Positions 46,247-55,468 of a stretch of DNA of 64,000 nt are shown here, piece by piece (position 1 is the stretch's first letter; each line of letters opens with the position of its first letter). The notes beneath the pieces are model-generated. The model made no database searches and had not been told where the DNA came from. It worked only from the letters and a program-made list of their open reading frames with translations. A program made the translations under genes and the position numbers. The stretch is taken from the NCBI GenBank assembly GCA_030762895.1, contig CM061067.1:49625667-49689666 (forward strand), read 5' to 3'. The DNA is from Sophora flavescens. Lineage: Eukaryota > Streptophyta > Magnoliopsida > Fabales > Fabaceae.

Positions 46247-46933
46247 CATATTAATCATATACACATACACAACAAACTGGGGTCATGGGAACCCCTTTTA
46301 CCTTACACTACCCCTAATGCCTATGATATACACTACCCTTCTCCCCATACCTGGATTGAAGGTCGCTCCAGTGTAAGCTCCAAACAACAAACTGCCCTCG
46401 GTTCCCAAAGCGGCTCAACACAAACTCAACCTTAGCCAAACCAAACACAAACCCATTAGTTTCCCATTCAAAAATTATGAAAACAAATCACAAGGGAAGG
46501 GAACCTTACCTCTAAACTGAAACATATCAAACAAGCTTCCCAACCGGCTTCCAAAACTCCACTATAGCAATGGATGAAGAAGAAATAGAGAAGGAGGCAC
46601 ACTAGGTCGTAACAGTGGCTGCTGTAACCAACAAAATAGGGCTTCACGTTAACCCTCGGGTTCCGTGCCAAACTTATATAGACTGGACTTGAGCACGGTT
46701 GTGCTGGACTTAGCGTCAGCGAAACGCAGTCCGCACATTGAGCACGGGCGTGCTCAACTTAAAAACTGAAACACGCTTCGGCCTTTTAAGCACGGGAATT
46801 GCTCATGCACCAGAAAGAGACTTTTAAGCCAAAAATCCCACTAAGTCCTTAGCCAACTATTTTAACTTAATAAAACTAACTTAAACAACCAATGAGCTTG
46901 TAAAAGCACTTAACGAAAAAGCAGGGTGTTACA
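46247..46933 (-). repeat. Gypsy-4 3' LTR, right part
   Basis: Resumes the LTR (compare 53225-54014) and ends GCAGGGTGTTACA. Minus-strand TATATAA box at 46674-46680, echoed at 53713-53719 in the other LTR. Short dyads at 46694-46800 are fewer than in the 5' LTR: two dyad units present there are missing here. The purine tract AAAGGGGGTGGAAT (minus strand) follows at 46934-46950. Confidence 0.9.
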
Positions 46934-46979
46934 ATTCCACCCCCTTTTAAAGATTTCGTCCTCGAAATTTCTACGTACC

Positions 46980-48138
46980 TCAAATGAAAAGGTGCGGGTA
47001 CGCTTCCATCATCTTGCTTTCCAGCTCCCAGGTAGCACTTTCCTCAGTTGCCCCACTCCAAACCACTTTGACCAAAGGAATCTCCTTGCTTCTTAGCTGC
47101 TTCACCCACATATCCTCGACTCGAAGGGGTAACACCTCAAACGTCAAGTTCCCTTTCAATTGTATAGCGTCGGGTACTATCACGTGACTAGAGTCATGGA
47201 TATACTTTGAGTTGAGACACATTATGGAGGTTTGACAAGAACGGTGGCAAGCCTATTTGGTAGGCGACTTCGCTGACTCTTTTGAGGATTTGGTAAGGAC
47301 CAATGAACCTCGGAGTAAGTTTCCTCGCCTTCATCACTCTACCAACCCCATTCGTCGAGGTAACTCTCAAGAATACATTATCACCTTCCTGGAATTCAAG
47401 CGCCTTCCTCCTATTATCATGATAGATCTTTTGCCTACTCTGTGCAACTCTCATATTTTCCTGAATCAACCTGATCTTTTCTGTTGTCTCCTGGACTATT
47501 TCTGGCCCTAGCACCACATTGTCACTAGGTTCACTCCAACACAAAGGTGTTCTACATCTCCTCCCATACAGAGTCTCATAAGGTGTCATCCCAATGTTGG
47601 AATGGAAACTGTTGTTGTAGGTGAACTCTATCAGGGGCAGAAACTTGTCCCAACTACCAGACTGTTCTAACACACAAGCCCTCAGCAAGTCCTCTAAGGA
47701 CTGGATGGTCCTCTCAGACTGTCCATTAGAACCTAGAGGTAAACCTCGAGTCTCTATTCGATACTATGCTAGAGGGTACACCATGAAGCCTAACTATGTC
47801 TTTGATGTACGACTTAGCTAACTTTTCCAATGGATATTCCATATTCATCGGGATGAAATGGGCAGATTTGGTCAATCTATCCACAACAACCCATATAGCC
47901 TCAAAACCAGCTGGAGTCCTAGGGAGTCCAGACACAAAATCCATGGAGATGTTATCCCATTTCCATTCTGGATACTCAAGGGTTGCAACTTACATGAAGG
48001 CTTTTGGTGTTCTATCTTGGCTTTCTGACAAACTAGGCACGCATACACGAACTCAGCTACATCCTTTTTCATCCTAGGCCACCAAAACATCCTCTTAAGG
48101 TCCTGATACATCTTAGTGGCACCTGGGTGCACACTCAA
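46980..48138 (-). pseudogene. Gypsy-4 integrase and chromodomain
   Basis: From 48138: HHCC finger (HPGATKMYQDLKRMFWW, CLVCQKAKIEHQKP), then the catalytic core split over several frames (MDFVSGLPRTPAG, SNRDSRFTSRF at 47726-47944; NNSFHSNIGMTPYETLYGRRC at 47560-47600). The C-terminal block LRSKEIPLVKVVW and ATWELESKMMEAYPHLF at 46985-47100 is a chromodomain. Frameshifts near 47950, 47700 and 47200 break it. Confidence 0.88.
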
Positions 48139-49586
48139 CCCACTCCTCTATGCCCTTCTTCCAAGATTAACTTCCTAAGCTCAGGAACAATCGATATGCA
48201 CACTTTATCCTTAAACCTCAAGACGCCATCACTTCCATCCTTAAAGCTAAGGTTTCTACTATGAGCGAGCAACTCTCGCTGGTCCAAGAGAAACTTGCTT
48301 AACTTCTGATCCTCTCTAATCTGATCCATCAAGTTGTTTGTAACCTTAAAGGTTCCAAGCCTAATACTCTTAGGGGTAAACTCACAAGCTAGACTCAGGT
48401 CTCTAAACTCCTCTATTAGATCCATCTCCCTAACCATCAAAGCGGAGACGTGCAAGGTTTTCCTACTTAGGGCATCGGCCACCACATTGGCCTTTTCTGG
48501 GTGATAGGTCAGCTCGAAGTCATAATCCTTTAAAAACTCCATCCACCTACGTTGCCTCATATTCAGCTCCTCTTGATCAAAGAGATACTTCAAACTCTTA
48601 TGATCACTTAAAACCTCAAATCTCGCTCCATAAAGGTAATGCCTCCATATCTTTAAGACAAATACCACAGCTCCTAGTTCTAGGTCATGGGTAGGGTAGT
48701 TCTTCTCATGGGTTTTCAACTGCCTAGAAGCATAAGCAACTACCTTACCATTCTGCATCAACACACCGTCTAACCCTTGCTTAGAAGCATCGCAGTAAAC
48801 TACGAAGGGTTCACTAGGATCTGGCAAAACTAACATTGGTGCTGATGTCAACCTATCCTTAAGGGTTTGGAAACTCTCTTCACACTTAGAGTCACACACA
48901 AACAACTGTCCCTTCTTGGTGAGACGGGTTAAGGGTAAAGCTATCTTAGAGAAACCTTCTATAAACCTTCTGTAATACCCGACTAACCCTAAGAAACTCC
49001 TAATCTCGGTTACAGACTTCGGCACTTCCTATTGGAGCACCGTCTCTACTTTAGCTGGGTCCACTGCTATGCCACCCTTTGAGATGACATGTCCTAAGAA
49101 GCTCACTTCCTCTAACCAGAACTCACACTTCTACAACTTAGCGTACAACTGCTTTTCCTTAAGGGTCTACAAGACAACCCTCAGGTGTTCCTCATGTTCC
49201 TCCTTGCTTTTGGAGTACACTAAGATGTCATCTATAAACACCACCACAAACTTATCCAAGTAAGGGTGAAAGGTCTTATTCATGTAGTCCGTGAACACCG
49301 CAGAAGCATTGGTCACACCGAAAGGCATAACCAAGCACTCGTAGTGACCATATCGCGTCCTGAACGCTGTCTTCGGGATGTCCTTAGGCTTAACCCGAAT
49401 CTGATGGTACCCTGACCTCAAATCTATCTTATAAAAGATGCAAGCTCCCATCAACTTATCCATAAGATCATCAATCCTAGGGAAGGGATACCGATTCTTT
49501 ATGGTCACCTTGTTGAGCTTTTGATAGTCGATGTACAACCTCATACTACCATCCTTCTTCTTTACCAAAACACAGGTGCTCCCCAC
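48135..49586 (-). pseudogene. Gypsy-4 reverse transcriptase and RNase H
   Basis: RT: KKDGSMRLYIDYQKLNKVT, RIDDLMDKL, FVMPFG-like LVMPFGVTNASAVF and the catalytic VVVFIDDILVYSKS near 49205-49240. A stop-bearing linker lies at 49026-49166. RNase H: GYYRRFIEGFSKIALPLT and VVYCDASKQGLDGVLMQ near 48740-48800, followed by the tether and the start of integrase. The 296-codon RNase H block is intact; the join to RT is not. Confidence 0.9.
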
Positions 49587-50262
49587 GGGGACACACTCAG
49601 CCTAATGAACTTCTTCTCCATAAGGTCCTCCAACTGTTCCTTCAACTTAGCTAGCTCTAGAGGAGACATTCTATAGGATGCTATGGAGATCGTCCCGGTG
49701 CCAGGTACTAAATCTATGGTGAACTCAACATCTCTCTCTAGGGGTAAGTTATAAACATCCCCCGGGAACACTTCAGGATATTCCCGCACAACAGGCAAGT
49801 TGGCGACATCAAGAGAGTTGCTCTCTACTTCCAGGGAAGCTATCATCACGTACACTTGGGCTTCGTCTTTCATCGAAGCTTGAACTTGGTTGACAGAGAG
49901 AAGGTCTGGATTCTTAGACTCCGTCGGAGTTCCAAAAATGAAGGATTCATCAAAACAGTTTAGAAGGACGTGGTTGGAAGATAACCAGTCCATGCCAAGA
50001 ATGATATCAAGTCTTTTAGGGGTAAACATACAAGATCGACAACAAAGGTTTTACCATCAGTGACACTATGACAGTTCTTGCATGCATAAGATGTGGAAAC
50101 AGGTTTATTTGTAAGTGTAGACACAAGCAAATCAAACTTAAGAAAGGTAACAGGAAATTTAAGACTCTTGACCCTATCATGCGATATGAATGAGTGAGTA
50201 ACACCCGAATCATACAATACAGTTAATTGAGTTCCATCAATAAAACAGGTACCTTGGATCAA
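49560..50262 (-). pseudogene. Gypsy-4 protease
   Basis: YDSGVTHSFISHD (D-S-G motif, with Val for the usual Ala) near 50180-50215, then after a frameshift ILGMDWLSSNHVLLNC near 49960-50005, and a linker to VEFTIDLVPGTGTIS at the RT start. Same architecture as Gypsy-2. Confidence 0.87.
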
Positions 50263-50329
50263 GTCATCAGACTCGGAGGCTTTAGCTCCACTAAGAGTAA
50301 AGACTCTTCCAATCGTCTTCAGTCTGTTG

Positions 50330-51293
50330 GCCTAGGACTTCTAATTTCGGCTAGTGCTGGGAGGCTCGGTCTTGGCTTCTTCACACTCGCGATTGATATG
50401 GCCCGACTTGCCACACCTGAAGCAAACCACAACTGGCTCCTTGCACTGGGATGAGTAATGATCCGGTGTCTCGCACTTACCACACTTTATAGTCCTGGGG
50501 CCATTAGAGAACCCGCCCCTAAACCTATCCTGCTGAAACTATGGCTTCCTGCCACTCTGCTTAAAGTCCTTGCCGGTCGGAGCATACCGCTGCTTACCCT
50601 TGTCTTTCTTATCAGTCTTCTTGCCACTCTGACTATATGATCCCTTGGCAACTCTAAACTGACTAGCATCCTCATAAATCCTGCACTTGTTGACCAGGAT
50701 CGAGAAGACGTTGATCTCCTGGTAGCTGATGGCTTGCTTAATCTCTGGTCGGAGTCCAGCTTCAAACTTCACGCACTTGGAGCAGTCATCGGTCTCATGC
50801 TGATACGGAGTGTAGTACCTCGCCAGCTCCCCAAACTTGGCTGCATACTCGCCAACTGACAACGAACCCTGCCACAAGGAGAAGAACTCCATCTCTTTCT
50901 CGTCCTTGATATCCGCTAGAAAGTACTTCTCTAGAAACCTCTGCCTGAACACAGCCCATGAAACCGCTGTGCCCTCAGCCTGCATCCTCTGCCTGCAGTT
51001 GTCCCACCAATGCTCAGCCTCCTCAATCAACATAAAGGTAGCAAAGATAAGCTTCTGCTGATCATTACAATCCATAGCTCGGAAGATCTTCTCAATCTCC
51101 CTCAACCACAGCAAAGCTCCTTCCAGATTATACACTCCCTTGAACGACGGAGGGTTGTTCCTATGAAACTTGTCCAACCTTGAAACCCAGCTGGTCCACC
51201 ATTGTTGTTGTTATGGTTGACCTGTCCGATAGCATTGGCAAGAAGTGCCAGTGCGTCCGCAATTTCCTGATCGTTGTGTCCTCTACCAGCCAT
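50330..51293 (-). pseudogene. Gypsy-4 gag
   Basis: ATG at 51291-51293 (MAGRGHNDQEIADALALLA). After a frameshift near 51180 the gag core runs FKGVYNLEGALLWLREIE, AEHWWDNCRQRM and FFSLWQGSLSVGEYAAKF to about 50540. Two zinc knuckles follow in another frame: a CGKC...H....C box and CFRCGKSGHINREC (about 50370-50500). Broken by at least two frameshifts. Confidence 0.87.
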
Positions 51294-51460
51294 GAGTTCC
51301 TGTACACGTCCAACACAACTCTTAGATACAGAAACTTAAGCGGGTAAAAGCTACAGGCAACTAACTTAAAGCATCATTGTCCATAACAAGTATAGACAAT
51401 TCTAACTAGAGCACACAACAGACTCACAACAGACTTATACCATATCCGGACAGGGCCGAA

Positions 51461-51474
51461 CTGCTCTGATACCA
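51461..51474 (-). other. Gypsy-4 primer binding site (initiator tRNA-Met)
   Basis: Minus-strand TGGTATCAGAGCAG, six bases from the inner end of the 5' LTR, as in Gypsy-2. Confidence 0.9.
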
Positions 51475-51479
51475 CTAAA

Positions 51480-54014
51480 TATGACACCCTGCTACCCCGC
51501 ATGTAATAAAAATTATAGGACAAAGATATAAACCAAACATACATTTACTGAATAAAATAAACCTTTAAAATAAAATATTTGTCCATGGGTAGAAAGGTCT
51601 GACATGAACGAGTTCTCAAATCGTGGAAATAAAAACAAGTTTAAAACAATAAAACATAACCAAGATAAGTAACATAACCCAACCCGATGTCACAACAGAG
51701 CTGGTATAACCGTTCTGGAATAAAATTCTCAAAATAACTAAACAAACTAACAAGAAAAGGAAGGCCCTAACTATGAGTGGTGGCTCCTCGGAGTCACTCC
51801 TCTCCGGGCTGCTCGTCATCCTCTGCAAGTTGCCAATCAGGCCAAACAAACAAACAGAAAGAGGGGAGTAAGAATCAAGTAAATATATATGGCATGGAGA
51901 TAGGAAGTAAGGTAAAACAAACAACATGGCATCATCATAACATACATCAACATATACATAACAACATACATCAATATCAACAACATCATGTCAACCAAGT
52001 ATGCTATGCGGTGGCAATGCAACAACTACTCCGCTACTCCGTTATGCATGTGGATCCAAACTAACTCAGGATGAACAACTTCGGAGTTAAATATCCATAT
52101 TGAGAATCTACTCAATGCCGGAGAATCTACTCTTTGGATAGCCAACGCATCAAACCAACGAATGCCTCGTCACGGGGGCGCACGGTTACCAAACCTTGGG
52201 TAACCTACTGTGGATGGCCAGATCGCCGTACTCTAGGATAACCTCCCCTATGTCGAACATCCACCAACAACAACATCTCTAGTGATGCATGCAGCATACA
52301 ACAAACAACGGGCAACCGCCACCTCCTTTGCTTCGACGGAATCACCTGAAGACTTCAGCGGAATAGATCGCAACGGAATCTACCGCAACACTAAAACCTT
52401 TAGAGGAATCACCCGCAACACCTTAGACCCAACCGGGTCAAGGTCCCCTTGGAGCAAACTCTTGGTCACCAAGGTACAACATCAACAGCACCTTAGACCC
52501 AAACCGCGGGGTCAAGATTCCCTTGGCCAAAAGCACCAAGGTACAACTCATCAACGTACGGTAACCCAACAGTTACCGACTTAACCATCTTAATTAGTCT
52601 TTAATTAATTGATCTAACATTCATCGTTGATTAACTATGTCATCATCATCATTGGGGGAGATTGGGGTTAAAAACCCCTCTTTAAGTCCTTAATCTCAAA
52701 TTCTATCCAGAGGGGTGAGCACGGTCGTGCTTAACCCCAGCACGGGCGTGCTGCCACTTAAGTGGAGCACGGTCGTGCTTACTTTTGAGCATGGTCATGC
52801 TCAGCTGCACGGGCGTGCTCCTTTGCTGCAAGGCAGTGCCGAATGCGCGACCATTTTCTAGAATTCAAACTGGGAGCACGCCCGTGCTCCCTATTCAGCA
52901 CGAGCGTTCTCAATGCACGACAGTACCGTTCTGGGAAGAGTTTAACATCAATTTTAGCCGATTAAATTTAGGGATTAATTCTATTAATCCTAAGTCAATT
53001 AACAAGATATTCTAGGACTAAACGTCATTATCAACATAGTAACAACACTATCGTCACAATCATGGTATCAACCATTCAACCAACAACATTATGCCAATAG
53101 CAACCATCAACATATCATCATGTTCATATAACCAACATAAACATCAAGATCGTAGTATGACCATAGGCATGTAAACAGCATATAAACAACCAAGATCATG
53201 TTATCATAATCAAACAAACCATCATATTAATCATATACACATACACAACAAACCGAGGTCATTGGAACCCCTTTTACCTTACACTACTTCCAATGCCTAT
53301 GATATACATTACCCTTCTCCCCATACCTAGATTGAATGTCGCTCCAACGTAAAATGGGTTCCCATGATACACTACCCTTCTCCCTATACCTGGATTGAAG
53401 GTCGCTCCAACGTAAGCTCCAAACAGCAAACTGCCCTCGGTTCCCAAAGCGGCTCAACACAAACTCAACCTTAGACAAACCAAACACAAACCCATTAGTT
53501 TCCCATTCAAAAATTATGAAAGGAAATCACAAAGGAAGGGAACCTTACCTCTACACTGAAACAGATCAAACAAGCTTCTCAATCAGCTTCCAAAATTCCA
53601 CTATAGCAATCGATGAAGAGGAAATAGGGAAGGAGGCACACTAGGTCGCAACAGTGGCTGTTGTAACCAACAAAATAGGGTTTCACGTTAACCCTCGGTT
53701 TCCGTGCCAAACTTATATAAGCTAGACCTGAGCATGGTCGTGCTCCCCCTTGAGCACAGTCGTGCTGGACTTAGCATCAACGAAACGCGGTCCGCACATT
53801 GAGCACTGGCGTGCTCAACTTAAAAACTGAAACACGCTTCAGCCTTTTAAGCACGGGCGTGCTGGCTAATGAGCACGGGCGTGCTCATGCACCAGAAAGG
53901 GACTTTTAAGCCAAAAATCCCACTAAGCCCTTATCCAACTATTTTAACTTAACAAAACTAACTTAAACAACCAACAAGATTATAAAAGCGCTTAAAAAAA
54001 AGCAGGGTGTTACA
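51480..54014 (-). repeat. Gypsy-4 5' LTR (2535 bases)
   Basis: Matches the split 3' LTR. Dyad clusters lie at 52715-52925 and 53730-53890. A tandem duplication of about 70 bases (53290-53405, around the repeated GATTGAATGTCGCTCCAACG / GATTGAAGGTCGCTCCAACG words) is single-copy in the 3' LTR. TATATAA box (minus) at 53713-53719. Ends AGCAGGGTGTTACA. Confidence 0.9.
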
Positions 54015-54456
54015 CTATTAGACTAAATGTTTCTCCATAGTCTAATCCTTGATGTTGAGAAAATCCTTTGGCCACCAATCTAGCTTTAAATCTGACTACA
54101 GAGCCATCGGATTTTCTTTTTAATCTGTACCGACTTACATGTAACAGGTTGGCAACTAGTTGGCTTAGGAACAAGATCCTAGGTTTCATTCTTTAAGAGT
54201 GCATCAATATCCTCCCTCATTGCTTGCTGCTAATTGTCATTATCCTTAGCTTCTTCGTAATTGTTTGGTTCTTCCTAATCTTGAGTGCTAGTGAAGAAAG
54301 CATGAGTGACAGAGCATTGACTTACTCCTGTATCATAATATTTTAAGTATGTTGGAGGATGTTTTCTTCTATTAGACCTTGTTACTTCTTCTGCATTTGT
54401 TTCAGTTGACTCAGTGCTTTCCTCTCTCTGTTGATATGTGTCAGTAACTGGTTGTT
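54015..54456 (-). pseudogene. Copia-A fragment 2: RT N-terminus
   Basis: The minus strand encodes RLKRKSDGSVVRFKARLVAK and GFSQHQGLDYGETFS near 54110-54025, the start of a Copia RT, preceded by a degraded linker. It is bounded by the LINE-A tail on the right and Gypsy-4 on the left, and continues into 38602-38970. Confidence 0.85.
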
Positions 54457-54470
54457 TTTTTTTTTTTTTT

Positions 54471-54960
54471 GATCAGCAAAGTAAATATTTGTATTATATA
54501 AAGAAGTACAAGAAGTACTTAAACAATTACATCCTAATGTTTCACTAAAAACAGAACCCACCCCATTTCAGTTCCAGATACAGTGATACTAGAATCAAGG
54601 CCCTGCCTATTAGCTATGTCACACTAATAACATATCGGGTGCACGCCAAAACAGTATCCCATTAAAACAAAACATGCCAATAAACTATTTATAGCTAAAC
54701 AAAACACCCAGCCAACTATTGCAAACAGAGTACTGTTTGGCATTTCATTTTAAATCTACCTCTAAGGCAGCCCCGACACCCAACCAGTTGAAAATCTTCA
54801 ACCACACCTTTTCTTTTTCTTGCACAACTCCAAGCAGGACAGTGGGTTAAAATGCCAATCCGAGAAGGAGAAGCATGAATCAGACATCAAATTTGAGCAC
54901 CAAGACCAACTTTTAAATCTGGATGCCTCAGACACCTTGTCGAAATCAAACTGACAGTCT
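54471..54960 (-). other. LINE-A 3' region
   Basis: The last ORF2-derived frame overlaps 54798-55109 in a shifted phase; downstream about 330 bases of 3' UTR lead to the poly-A tail. No other feature seen. Confidence 0.6.
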
Positions 54961-55443
54961 TTGAAAATAATATCATTTCTGTGAGGCCACAAAGACCATA
55001 TAACAAAGAAACCATACTGAATCCCAACCCAAATTGCCTCTTCCTTTAACATGTAGACCTGAATGCTGTGCATAATGCAACTTTGGTTCCACGGGAAGGA
55101 CAACCACAACGCCCAGCCATTTGTATATGTACATCCAGACCATATAAGAGAAATGGCAAGAGAATAAGATATGTTCTGTAGACTCTGGGACTTCCTTACA
55201 AAAACAGCATAGCAAGCTTTGTTGGTCCAGATGAATGCCTCTCCTCAAAAGATTAGTGGCCGTCGGGATCCTATCCAAAGAGACCTTCCAACAGAAGGCA
55301 ATTACCTTAGATGGGACCTTGTTCTTCCAAAGACGCTCATAGAAAACCGCATCTGCAGGTGGGCTAACATCTGCAATAATCCTGTAAGCAGATTTAACTG
55401 AGTAGGATCCATTGGGTTCACCAGTCCATATCCACTTATCCAT
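54961..55443 (-). pseudogene. LINE-A ORF2 C-terminal zinc-binding domain
   Basis: WIWTGEPNGSYSVKSAYRII followed by LWKNKVPSKVIAFCWKVSL and a CCFCKEVPESTEHILFSC cluster is the zf-RVT domain found after plant LINE reverse transcriptases. It is in a different frame from the main ORF2 block, which stops at 55469; a single frameshift near 55470 separates them. Confidence 0.87.
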
Positions 55444-55468
55444 CTGATTTTGACTCAGACGCCTAGAC

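Larger units (their letters stand above)
38971..54014 (-). mobile_element. Gypsy-4: chromodomain-type retrotransposon, split by Gypsy-3
   Basis: Perfect CTATT duplications (38966-38970, 54015-54019) flank it inside the Copia-A RT. LTRs of about 2.4-2.5 kb: 5' LTR 51480-54014 and 3' LTR 38971-40689 plus 46247-46933. The core on the minus strand is gag, protease, RT, RNase H, integrase, chromodomain (46980-51293). It is the same branch as Gypsy-2 but a different family: the LTRs are unrelated beyond the terminal TGTAACACCC-like ends. Confidence 0.92.
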
